Positions 1-10,012 of a stretch of DNA of 64,000 bases are shown here, one piece after another. Every line of letters begins with the position of its first letter. The first letter of the stretch is position 1. The stretch is from Prosapia bicincta (Eukaryota; Arthropoda; Insecta; Hemiptera; Cercopidae), in contig JBAIZL010000006.1 of the NCBI GenBank assembly GCA_036971475.1, positions 16,037,459 through 16,101,458 of the forward strand, in the 5' to 3' direction. The position numbers and the translations under genes are program-made. The notes beneath the pieces are model-generated. The model saw only the letters and a program-made list of their open reading frames with translations, did not search any database and was not told the DNA's origin.

Positions 1-385
1 TACCCGGCTGGAGTGAAGTGAACGTTTGAATACCCGGCTGGAGTGACGTGAACGTTTGTATAGCCGGCTGGAGTGACGTGAACGTTTGAATACTCGGCTG
101 GAGTAACGTGAACGTTTGAATACCCGGCTGGAGTGACGTGAACGTTTGTATAGCCGGCTGGAGTGACTTGAACGTTTGTATACCTGACTGTAGTCACCTG
201 AACGTTTGAATACCCGGCTGGAGTGACGTGAACGTTTGAATACCCGGCTGGAGTGACGTGAACGTTTGAATACCCGGCTGGAGTGACGTGAACGTTGAAT
301 ACCCGGCTGGAGTGACGTGAACGTTTGTATAGCCGGCTGGAGTGACTTGAACGTTTGTATACCTGACTGTAGTCACCTGAACGTT
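1..385 (+). repeat. Minisatellite type B block (TTTGAATAC units), left copy
   Basis: Most units here have TTTGAATAC at the unit boundary, mixed with TTTGTATAGCC units and a TGACTGTAGTCACC variant. Positions 1-360 match 6481-6840 with only two substitutions, including the same 29-bp unit near 295/6775, so this is a block copy at 6480 bp spacing. The TTTGAA change creates TGA in the one plus-strand frame that is otherwise open, and leaves all minus-strand frames open. Confidence 0.9.
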
Positions 386-1590
386 TGTATACCCGGCTGG
401 AGTGATGTGAACGTTTGCTTACCCGCCTGGAGTAACGTGAACGTTTGTGTACCCGCCTGGAGTTACGTTAACGTTTGTATACCCGGCTGGAGTGACGTGA
501 ACATTTGTATACCTGACTGGAGTGACGTGATCGTTTGCTTACCCGCCTGGAGTAACGTGAACGTTTGTATACCCGGCTGGAGTGATGTGAATGTTTGCTT
601 ACCCGCCTGGAGTAACGTGAACGTTTGTGTACCCGCCTGGAGTGACGTTAACGTTTGTATACCCGGCTGGAGTGACGTAAATGTTTGTGTACCTGACTGG
701 AGTGATGTGCACGTTTGCTTACCCGGCTGGAGTGATGTGTACGTTTGTATACCCGGCTTAAGTGACGTGAACGTTTGTATACCCACCTGGAGTGACGTGA
801 AAGTTTGTATATAAGGCTGGAAGTGACGTGAACGTTTGTATACCCACCTGGAGTGACGTGAACGTTTGTATATAAGGCTGGAAGTGACGTGAACGTTTGT
901 ATACATGGCTTGAGTGACGTGAACGTTTGTGTACCCGGGTGAAGTGACGTGAAAGTTAGTGTACCCGCTGGAGTGACGTGAAACTTTGTATACCCGCCTG
1001 GTGTGACGTGAATGTTTGTGTACCCAGCTGTAGTGACGTCAACGTTTCTATACCTGACTGGAGTGACGTGAACGTTTGTGTACCCGCCTGGAGTGACGTA
1101 AATGTTTGTGTACCCGCCTGGAGTGACGTAAACGTTAGTATACACGGATGGAGTGACGTAAATATTTGTGTACCTGACTGGAGTGACGTGAACGTTTGCT
1201 TAAACGGCTGGAGTGACGTGAACGTTTGTATACCTGCCTGGAGTGACGTGAACGTTTGCTTATCCAGCTGGAGTGACCTGAACGTTTGTATACCTGACTG
1301 GAGTGACGTGATCGTTTACGTACCCGGCTGGAGAGATGTGAACGTTTGTATACCCGGCTGGAGTGACGTGAACGTTTGCATAACCGGCTGGAGTGACGTA
1401 AACGTTTGTATACCTGACTGGAGTGACGTGAACGTTTTTATACCCGGCAGGAGTGAAGTAAACGTTTGTATACCCACCTGGAGTGAAGTGAACGTTTGTA
1501 TACCCGGCTGGAGTGACGTAAACGTTTGTGTACCTGACTGGAGAGATGTGAACATTTGCTTACCCGGCTGGAGTAACGTGAACGTTTGTA

Positions 1591-1812
1591 TATAAGACTG
1601 GAGTGATAAGAACGTTTGTATAGATGGCTTGAGTGATGTATACGTTTGTATACACAACTGGAGTAACGTAAACGTTTGTACACACAATTGAAGTGTTTTG
1701 AACGTTTGTATAAAAGGCTGGAGTGACGTAATTTATGTTATAGCCGACTGGAGTTATGAAAATGATATTATATAAAACTGGAGTCACTTGAATGTTTGTA
1801 TTCCCGGCTAGA
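1591..1812 (+). repeat. Degenerate AT-rich minisatellite segment, copy 1 of 4
   Basis: Seven or so strongly diverged units, still recognisable by GACTGGAGTGATAAG, ACACAACTGGAG and GCTGGAGTGACGTAATT, ending in an AT-rich stretch with ATGATATTATATAAAAC. The same diverged segment recurs at 3333, 5223 and 7919. Its private changes are shared between copies, so it decayed first and was then duplicated with its surroundings. Confidence 0.9.
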
Positions 1813-3332
1813 GTGACGTGAACGTTTGTATACCCGCCTGGAGTGATGTGAACGTTTGCTTACCCGCCTGGAGTAACGTGAACGTTTGTGTACCAGGCTG
1901 GATTGACGTGAACGTTTTGCTTACCCGGCTGGAGAGATGTGAACGTTTGTATACCCGGCTGGAGTGACGTGAACGTTTGCTTACCCGGCTGGAGTGACGT
2001 GAACGTTTGTATACCCGCCTGGAGTGACGTAAACGTTTGTATACCCGGCTGGAGTGACGTAAATGTTTGTGTACCTGACTGGAGTTATGTCAACGTTTGC
2101 TTACCCGGCTGGAGAGATGTGAACGTTTGTATACCCGGCTGGAGTGACGTGAACGTTTGCTTACCCGGCTGGAGTGACGTGAACGTTTGTATACCCGCCT
2201 GGACTGACGTAAACGTTTGTATACCCGGCTGGAGTGACGTAAATGTTTGTGTACCTGACTGGAGTGATGTGCACGTTTGCTTACCCGGCTGGAGTGATGT
2301 GTACGTTTGTATACCCGGCTTAAGTGACGTGAACGTTTGTATACCCACCTGGAGTGACGTGAAAGTTTGTATATAAGGCTGGAAGTGACGTGAACGTTTG
2401 TATACCCACCTGGAGTGACGTGAACGTTTGTATATAAGGCTGGAAGTGACGTGAACGTTTGTATACATGGCTTGAGTGACGTGAACGTTTGTGTACCCGG
2501 GTGAAGTGACGTGAAAGTTAGTGTACCCGCTGGAGTGACGTGAAACTTTGTATACCCGCCTGGTGTGACGTGAACGTTTGTGTACCCGGCTGTAGTGACG
2601 TCAACGTTTCTATACCTGACTGGAGTGACGTGAACGTTTGTGTACCCGCCTGGAGTGACGTAAATGTTTGTGTACCCGCCTGGAGTCACGTAAACGTTAG
2701 TATACACGGCTGGAGTGACGTAAATATTTGTGTACCTGACTGGAGTGACGTGAACGTTTGCTTACCCGGCTGGAGTGACGTGAACGTTTGTATACCTGCC
2801 TGGAGTGACGTGAACGTTTGCTTATCCAGCTGGAGTGACCTGAACGTTTGTATACCTGACTGGAGTGACGTGTTCGTTTACGTACCCGGCTGGAGAGATG
2901 TGAACGTTTGTATACCCGGCTGGAGTGACGTGAACGTTTGCATAACCGGCTGCAGTGACGTAAACGTTTGTATACCTGACTGGAGTGACGTGAACGTTTT
3001 TATACCCGGCTGGAGTGACGTAAACGTTTGTATACCCACCTGGAGTGAAGTGAACGTTTGTATATAAGGCTGGAGTGACGTGAACGTTTGTGTACCCGGG
3101 TGGAATGACGTGAACATTAGTGTACCCTGCTGGAGTGACGTGAACGTTTGTATACCCGCCTGGAGTGACGTGAAAGTTTGTATACCCGCCTGGAGTGACG
3201 TGAAAGTTTGTATACCCGCCTGGAGTGACGTAAACGTTTGTATACCCGGCTGGAGTGACGTAAACGTTTGTGTACCTGACTGGAGAGATGTGAACATTTG
3301 CTTACCCGGCTGGAGTAACGTGAACGTTTGTA

Positions 3333-3554
3333 TATAAGACTGGAGTGATAAGAACGTTTGTATAGATGGCTTGAGTGTTGTATACGTTTGTATACACAAC
3401 TGGAGTAACGTAAACGTTTGTACACACAATTGAAGTGTTTTGAACGTTTGTATAAAAGGCTGGAGTGACGTAATTTATGTTATAGCCGACTGGAGTTATG
3501 AAAATGATATTATATAAAACTGGAGTCACTTGAATGTTTGTATTCCCGGCTAGA
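3333..3554 (+). repeat. Degenerate AT-rich minisatellite segment, copy 2 of 4
   Basis: Lies exactly 1742 bp after copy 1 and has the same length and order of diverged units. It differs by a few substitutions, for example GAGTGTTGTATAC where copy 1 has GAGTGATGTATAC. Confidence 0.9.
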
Positions 3555-5222
3555 GTGACGTGAAAGTTTGTATACCCGCCTGGAGTGATGTGAACGTTTG
3601 CTTACCCGCCTGGAGTAACGTGAACGTTTGTGTACCAGGCTGGATTGACGTGAACGTTTTGCTTACCCGGCTGGAGAGATGTGAACGTTTGTATACCCGG
3701 CTGGAGTGACGTGACCGTTTGCTTACCCGGCTGGAGTGACGTGAACGTTTGTATACCCGCTTGGAGTGACGTAAACGTTTGTATACCCGGCTGGAGTGAC
3801 GTAAATGTTTGTGTACCTGACTGGAGTTATGTCAACGTTTGCTTACCCGGCTGGAGAGATGTGAACGTTTGTATACCCGGCTGGAGTGACGTGAACGTTT
3901 GCTTACCCGGCTGGAGTGACGTGAACGTTTGTATACCCGCCTGGACTGACGTAAACGTTTGTATACCCGGCTGGAGTGACGTAAATGTTTGTGTACCTGA
4001 CTGGAGTGATGTGCACGTTTGCTTACCCGGCTGGAGTGATGTGTACGTTTGTATACCCGGCTTAAGTGACGTGAACGTTTGTATACCCACCTGGAGTGAC
4101 GTGAAAGTTTGTATATAAGGCTGGAAGTGACGTGAACGTTTGTATACCCACCTGGAGTGACGTGAACGTTTGTATATAAGGCTGGAAGTGACGTGAACGT
4201 TTGTATACATGGCTTGAGTGACGTGAACGTTTGTGTACCCGGGTGAAGTGACGTGAAAGTTAGTGTACCCGTTGGAGTGACGTGAAACTTTGTATACCCG
4301 CCTGGTGTGACGTGAACGTTTGTGTACCCAGCTGTAGTGACGTCAACGTTTCTATACCTGACTGGAGTGACGTGAACGTTTGTGTACCCGCCTGGAGTGA
4401 CGTAAATGTTTGTGTACCCGCCTGGAGTGACGTAAACGTTAGTATACACGGATGGAGTGACGTAAATATTTGTGTACCTGACTGGAGTGACGTGAACGTT
4501 TGCTTACCCGGCTGGAGTGACGTGAAAGTTTGTATTCCCGCCTGGAGTGACGGGAACGTTTGTGTACCCACCTGGAGTGACGTGAACGTTTGTATATAGG
4601 CTGGAGTGACTTGAACGTTTGAATACCCTGCTGGAGTGACGTGAACGTTTGTATACCCACCTGGAGTGAAGTGAACGTTTGTATATAAGGCTGGAGTGAC
4701 GTGAACGTTTGTGTACCCGGGTGGAATGACGTGAACATTAGTGTACCCGGCTGGAGTGATATGAACGTTGGTATACCTGACTGGAGTGACGTGAACGTTT
4801 GTATACCCGCCTGGAGTGACGTGAAAGTTTGTATTCCCGCCTGGAGTGACGGGAACGTTTGTGTACCCACCTGGAGTGACGTGAACGTTTGTATATAGGC
4901 TGGAGTGACTTGAACGTTTGAATACCCTGCTGGAGTGACGTGAACGTTTGTATACCCGGCTGGAGTGATGTGAACGTTGGTATACCTGACTGGAGTGACG
5001 TGAACGTTTGTATACCCGCCTGGAGTGACGTGAAAGTTTGTATACCCGCCTGGTGTGACGGGAACGTTTGTGTACCCGGCTGGAGTGACTTGAACGTATC
5101 TATAACTGACTGGAGTGCCGTGAACGTTTGTGTACCCGCCTGGAGTGACGTGAAAGTTTGTGTACCTGACTGGAGAGGTGTGAACATTTGCTTACCCGGC
5201 TGGAGTTACATGAACGTTTGTA

Positions 5223-5444
5223 TATAAGACTGGAGTGATAAGAACGTTTGTATAGATGGCTTGAGTGATGTATACGTTTGTATACACAACTGGAGTAACG
5301 TAAACGTTTGTACACACAATTGAAGTGTTTTGAACGTTTGTATAAAAGCCTGGAGTGACGTAATTTATGTTATAGCCGACTGGAGTTATGAAAATGATAT
5401 TATATAAAACTGGAGTCACTTGAATGTTTGTATTCCCGGCTAGA
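5223..5444 (+). repeat. Degenerate AT-rich minisatellite segment, copy 3 of 4
   Basis: Same diverged units as copies 1 and 2, 1890 bp after copy 2. It shares AAAAGCCTGGAG with copy 4, where copies 1 and 2 have AAAAGGCTGGAG, so copies 3 and 4 form one lineage. Confidence 0.9.
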
Positions 5445-6027
5445 GTGACGTGAACGTTTGTATACCCGCCTGGAGTGACGTGAACGTTTGTATACCCGCC
5501 TGGAGTGACGTAAACGTTTGTATACCCGGCTGGAGTGATGTGAACGTTTGCTTACCCGCCTGGAGTAACGTGAACGTTTGTGTACCCGCCTGGTTACGTT
5601 AACGTTTGTATACCCGGCTGGAGTGACGTGAACATTTGTATACCTGACTGGAGTGACGTGATCGTTTGCTTACCCGCCTGGAGTAACGTGAACGTTTGTA
5701 TACCCGGCTGGAGTGATGTGAATGTTTGCTTACCCGCCTGGAGTAACGTGAACGTTTGTGTACCCGCCTGGAGTGACGTTAACGTTTGTATACCCGGCTG
5801 GAGTGACGTGAACATTTGTATACCTGACTGGAGTGACGTGATCGTTTGCTTACCCGGCTGGAGTGACGTGAACGTTTGTATACCCGGCTGGAGTGATGTG
5901 AACGTTTGTATAGAAGGCTGGAGTGATGAGAACGTTTGTATACACAACTGGAGTGACGTAAACGTTTGTACACACAATTGGAATGTTCTGAAACTTTGTA
6001 TATGCAGCTGGAGTGACGTGAACGTTT

Positions 6028-7527
6028 GACTAACCGGCTGGAGTAACGTGAACGTTTGAATACCCGGCTGAAGTGACGTGAACGTGTAAATACCCGGCTG
6101 GAAGGACGTGAACGTTTGTATATCCGGCTGGAGTGACGTGAACGTTTGAGTACCCGGCTGGAGTGACGTGAACGTTTGTATATCCAGCTGGAGTGACGTG
6201 AACGTTTGAATAACCGGCTGGAGTGACGTGAACGTTTGAATACCTGGCTGGAGTAACGTGAACGTTTGAATACCCGGCTGGAGTGACGTGAACGTTTGAA
6301 TACCCGGCTGGAGTGACGTGAACGTTTGTATAGCCGGCTGGAGTGACGTGAACGTTTGAATACCCGGCTGGAGTAACGTGAACGTTTGAATACCCTGCTG
6401 GAGTGACGTGAACGTTTGTATAGCCGGCTGGAGTGGCTTGAACGTTTGTATACCTGACTGTAGTCACCTGAACGTTTGAATACCCGGCTGGAGTGAAGTG
6501 AACGTTTGAATACCCGGCTGGAGTGACGTGAACGTTTGTATAGCCGGCTGGAGTGACGTGAACGTTTGAATACTCGGCTGGAGTAACGTGAACGTTTGAA
6601 TACCCGGCTGGAGTGACGTGAACGTTTGTATAGCCGGCTGGAGTGACTTGAACGTTTGTATACCTGACTGTAGTCACCTGAACGTTTGAATACCCGGCTG
6701 GAGTGACGTGAACGTTTGAATACCCGGCTGGAGTGACGTGAACGTTTGAATACCCGGCTGGAGTGACGTGAACGTTGAATAACCGGCTGGAGTGACGTGA
6801 ACGTTTGTATAGCCGGCTGGAGTGACGTGAACGTTTGTATAGCCGGCTGGAGTAACGTGAACGTTTGAATAAACGGCTGGAGTGACGTGAACGTTTGAAT
6901 ACCCGGCTGGAGTGACGTGAACGTTTGTATAGCCGGCTGGAGTGACTTGAACGTTTGTATACCTGACTGTAGTCACCTGAACGTTTGAATACACGGCTGG
7001 AGTGACGTGAACGTTTGAATACCCGGCTGGAGTGACGTGAACGTTTGCATAGCCGGCTGGAGTGACTTGAACGTTTGTATACCTGACTGTAGTCACCTGA
7101 ACGATTGAATACACGGCTGGAGTGACGTGAACCTTTGAATACCCGGCTGGAGTAACGTGAACGTTTGAATACCCGGCTGGAGTAACGTGAACGTTTGAAT
7201 ACCCTGCTGGAGTAACGTGAACGTTTGAATACCCGGCTGGAGTGACGTGAACTTTTGAATACCCGGCTGGAGTGACGTGATCGTTTGAATACCCGGCTGG
7301 AGTAACGTGAACGTTTGAATACCCGGCTGGAGTGACGTGAACGTTTGTATACCTGACTGTAGTCACCTGAACGTTTGAATACCCGGCTGGAGTGACGTGA
7401 ACGTTTGTATAGCCGGCTGGAGTGACTTGAACGTTTGTATACCTGACTGTAGTCACCTGAACGTTTGAATACCCGGCTGGAGTGACGTGAACGTTTGAAT
7501 ACCCGGCTGGAGTGACGTGAACGTTTG
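6028..7527 (+). repeat. Minisatellite type B block, middle copy
   Basis: About fifty units, mostly with TTTGAATAC, entered through GAACGTTTGACTAACC at about 6020. Positions 6481-6840 duplicate 1-360 of the window. The TGACTGTAGTCACC variant recurs at 6460, 6665, 6965, 7085, 7355 and 7445. A minus-strand frame stays open for 617 codons across 6030-7883, but its decapeptide switches between all three reverse frames at one-base deletions (for example near 6775 and 7530). That is not what a constrained protein would do. Confidence 0.9.
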
Positions 7528-8787
7528 TATATAGGCTGGAGTGATGTGAACGTTTGAATACCCTGATGGAGTGACGTGAACGTTTGTATACCCGGCTGGA
7601 GTGATGTGAACGTTGGTATACCTGACTGGAGTGACGGGAACGTTTGTATACCCGCCTGGAGTGACGTGAAAGTTTGTATACCCGCCTGGATTGACGGGAA
7701 CGTTTGTGTACCCGGCTGGAGTGACTTGAACGTATCTATAACTGACTGGAGTGCCGTGAACGTTTGTGTACCCGCCTGGAGTGACGTGAACGTTTGTGTA
7801 CCCGCCTGGAGTGACGTAAACGTTTGTATACCCGGCTGGAGTGACGTAAACGTTTGTGTACCTGACAGGAGAGATGTGAACATTTGCTTACCCGGCTGGA
7901 GTTACGTGAACGTTTGTATATAAGACTGGAGTGATAAGAACGTTTGTATAGATGGCTTGAGTGATGTATACGTTTGTATACACAACTGAAGTGTTTTGAA
8001 CGTTTGTATAAAAGCCTGGAGTGACGTAATTTATGTTATAGCCGACTGGAGTTATGAAAATGATATTATATAAAACTGGAGTCACTCGAATGTTTGTATT
8101 CCCGGCTAGAGTGACGTGAACGTTTGTATACCCGCCTGGAGTGACGTGAACGTTTGTATACCCGCCTGGAATGACGTAAACGTTTGTATACCCGGCTGGA
8201 GTGATGTGAACGTTTGCTTACCCGCCTGGAGTAACGTGAACGTTTGTGTACCAGCCTGGAGTGACGTTAACGTTTGTATACCCGGCTGGATTGACGTGAA
8301 CATTTGTATACCTGACTGGAGTGACGTGATCGTTTGCTTACCCGCCTGGACTAACGTGAACGTTTGTATACCCGGCTGGAGTAATGTGAACGTTTGCTTA
8401 CCCGCCTGGAGTAACGTGAACGTTTGTGTACCCGCCTGGAGTGACGTTAACGTTTGTATACCCGGCTGGAGTGACGTGAACATTTGTATACCTGACTAGA
8501 GTGACGTGATCGTTTGCTTACCCGGCTGGAGTGACGTGAACGTTTGTATACCCGGCTGGAGTGATGTGAACGTTTGTATAGAAGGCTGGAGTGATGAGAA
8601 CGTTTGTATACACAATTGGAGTGACGTAAACGTTTGTACACACAATTGGAATGTTTTGAAACTTTGTATATGCAGCTGGAGTGACGTGAACGTTTGTATA
8701 TCCGGCTGCAGTGACGTGAACGTTTGTATATCCAGCTGGAGTGACGTGAACGTATGTATATCCGGCTGGAGTGACGTGAACGTTTGA
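7528..8787 (+). repeat. Minisatellite type A block, right copy
   Basis: Returns to TTTGTATAC, GCTTAC and GTGTAC units. Its middle repeats the unit order seen at 5580-6027, including AACATTTGTATACC, GATCGTTTGC, GAAGGCTGGAGTGATGAG and the ACACACAATTGGAATG unit. It ends with the same GAACGTTTGACTAACC transition at about 8778, about 2.76 kb after the equivalent point at 6020. Relative to the earlier copy it has three extra units (about 8691-8780) just before the transition. Confidence 0.88.
7919..8110 (+). repeat. Degenerate AT-rich minisatellite segment, copy 4 of 4, one unit shorter
   Basis: Matches copy 3 but lacks exactly one 30-bp unit. ACACAACTG runs directly into AAGTGTTTTG near 7981, fusing two adjacent units at their shared core. 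This is a visible in-register deletion inside the minisatellite. Confidence 0.9.
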
Positions 8788-9600
8788 CTAACCGGCTGGA
8801 GTGACGTGAACGTTTGAATACCTGGCTGGAGTAACGTGAACGTTTGAATACCCGGCGGGAGTGACGTGAACGTTTGAATACCCGGCTGGAGTGACGTGAA
8901 CGTTTGTATAGCCGGCTGGAGTGACGTGAACGTTTGAATACCCGGCTGGAGTAACGTGAACGTTTGAATACCCTGCTGGAGTGACGTGAACGTTTGTATA
9001 GCCGGCTGGAGTGACATGAACGTTTGTATACCTGACTGTAGTCACCTGAACGTTTGAATACCCGGCTGGAGTGACGTGAACGTTTGAATACCCGGCTGGA
9101 GTGACGTGAACGTTTGTATACACGGCCGGAGTAACGTGAACGTTTGAATACCCGGCTGGAGGGACGTGAACGTTTGTATAGCCGGCTGGAGTGACGTGAA
9201 CGTTTGAATACTCGGCTGGAGTAACGTGAACGTTTGAATACCCGGCTGGAGTGACGTGAACGTTTGTATAGCCGGCTGGAGTGACTTGAACGTTTGTATA
9301 CCTGACTGTAGTCACCTGAACGTTTGAATACCCGGCTGGAGTGACGTGAACGTTTGAAAACCCGGCTGGAGTGACGTGAACGTTGAATACCCGGCTGGAG
9401 TGACGTGAACGTTTGTATAGCCGGCTGGAGTGACGTGAACGTTTGAATACCCGGCTGGAGTGACGTGAACGTTTGTATACACGGCCGGAGTAACGTGAAC
9501 GTTTGAATACCCGGCTGGAGGGACGTGAACGTTTGTATAGCCGGCTGGAGTGACGTGAACGTTTGAATAGCTGACTGTAGTCATGTGAACGTTTGTATAG
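8788..9600 (+). repeat. Minisatellite type B block, right copy, ending at the satellite junction
   Basis: Mostly TTTGAATAC units with the TGACTGTAGTCACC variant at 9032 and 9302 and a 29-bp AACGTTGAATAC unit near 9385. The ACACGGCCGGAGTAACG unit occurs twice, at 9120 and 9479. The final unit is atypical, carrying GACTGTAGTCATGTGAAC instead of GTCACCTGAAC, and leads straight into the second satellite. Confidence 0.9.
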
Positions 9601-9625
9601 ACACTCTATTTGTAGAGTTCACATG
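9582..9625. other. Junction between the 30-bp minisatellite and the 109/116-bp satellite
   Basis: The last minisatellite unit ends in TTTGTATAG at about 9600 and the satellite is in register from CTCTATTTGTAG at 9604. Two local features mark the join. There is a 9-bp perfect inverted repeat, CATGTGAAC at 9582-9590 and GTTCACATG at 9617-9625. There is also a short direct similarity, TTTGTATAG at 9592-9600 against TTTGTAGAG at 9609-9617. I see no spacer, target-site duplication or transposon end. The direct similarity would fit a microhomology-mediated join, which is inference. Confidence 0.85.
9604..9617. other. Hairpin motif CTCTA-TTTG-TAGAG, first of one per satellite unit
   Basis: Each satellite unit begins with a 5-bp perfect inverted repeat around a 4-base loop. 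The right arm TAGAG looks unchanged in the copies I read. The left arm has few variants: CTTTA (a U-G pair if transcribed), CTGTA at about 57124 and GTCTA at about 63687. It is the only strong self-complementarity within the unit apart from a weaker ATGC...GCAT pair a few bases downstream. No function can be assigned from sequence alone. Confidence 0.6.
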
Positions 9626-9719
9626 CTTACAATCCATCCATTACACGGAACTACTGTCTGTCGAGGACACATACTGACGATCCGTCCAATAACCAGAAAC
9701 AAAAGATAGATTACAGACC

Positions 9720-9787
9720 CTTTATTTGTAGAGTTCACATACTTACGATCCGTCCAAACCACAGAATCAAAAGATAGATTTTAGACC
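9720..9787 (+). repeat. 68-bp truncated satellite unit, fusion of the two internal half-repeats
   Basis: This unit begins normally with CTTTATTTGTAGAG, then reads GAGTTCACAT from the first half-repeat and continues as ACTTACGATCCGTCC from the second. It is 48 bp shorter than a 116-bp unit, exactly the spacing between the two half-repeats. It is therefore a deletion or exchange between the halves. The unit also has ATTTTAGACC for ATTACAGACC. Confidence 0.92.
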
Positions 9788-10012
9788 CTTTATTTGTAGA
9801 GTTCACATGCTTACAATCCATCCACTACACGGAACTACTGTCTGTCGAGGACACATACTTACGATCCGTCCAATAACCAGAATCAAAAGATAGATTACAG
9901 ACCCTTTATTTGTAGAGTTCACATGCTTACAATCCATCCACTACACGGAACTACTGTCTGCCGAGGGCACATACTTACGATCCGTCCAGAATCAATAGAT
10001 AGATTACAGACC

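Larger units (their letters stand above)
386..6027 (+). repeat. Minisatellite type A block (TTTGTATAC / GCTTAC / GTGTAC units)
   Basis: Units in this block carry TTTGTATAC, TTTGCTTAC or TTTGTGTAC and the variants CCCGCCTGG, CCTGACTGG and CCCACCTGG. Recurrent unit order shows block duplication. About 661-1500 corresponds to 2223-3062 (spacing 1562 bp), and 1561-2785 to 3303-4527 (spacing 1742 bp). The difference between the spacings is 180 bp, or six units, gained in the later copy around 3070-3250. A near-repeat of about 300 bp also occurs at 4500-4900 and again near 4900-5050. Scattered one-base insertions and deletions change the frame between neighbouring blocks. Confidence 0.88.
1..9600 (+). 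repeat. 30-bp minisatellite array, about 320 tandem units
   Basis: The stretch is made of head-to-tail copies of a 30-bp unit, all in one orientation. The unit reads TACCCGGCTGGAG followed by TGACGTGAACGTTTGTA, about 53% GC with three CpGs. Most copies differ from the consensus at one to four positions. Common variants are GATGTG for GACGTG, AACATT for AACGTT, CCTGAC for CCCGGC, and TTTGAA, TTTGCT or TTTGTG for TTTGTA. A few units are 29 or 31 bp, for example the 29-bp units with AACGTTGAATA at about 295, 6775 and 9385, and the 31-bp units with GGCTGGAAGTG near 820 and 880. The array runs off the left edge of the window and ends at the junction near 9600. I see no flanking gene, terminal repeat or transposase. 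I do not recognise the family. Confidence 0.97.

Noticed and set aside
317..2707. Many overlapping open frames of 60-205 codons on both strands throughout 1-9600
   Set aside because: They mirror each other on the same repeats, end wherever a 29- or 31-bp unit or a TTTGAA unit occurs, and have no start context, intron signals or non-repeat sequence.
6030..7883. A 617-codon minus-strand open frame, the longest in the window
   Set aside because: It is a by-product of a 30-bp unit that has no stop in any reverse frame. The encoded decapeptide switches from TFTSLQPGIQ to YKRSRHSSRV to SNVHVTPAGY at one-base indels, so all three frames are used, which rules out a constrained protein.
9582..9625. 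Transposon end or target-site duplication at the junction
   Set aside because: The 9-bp inverted repeat is too short and lies in variants of both satellites; there is no coding remnant or matching duplication nearby.
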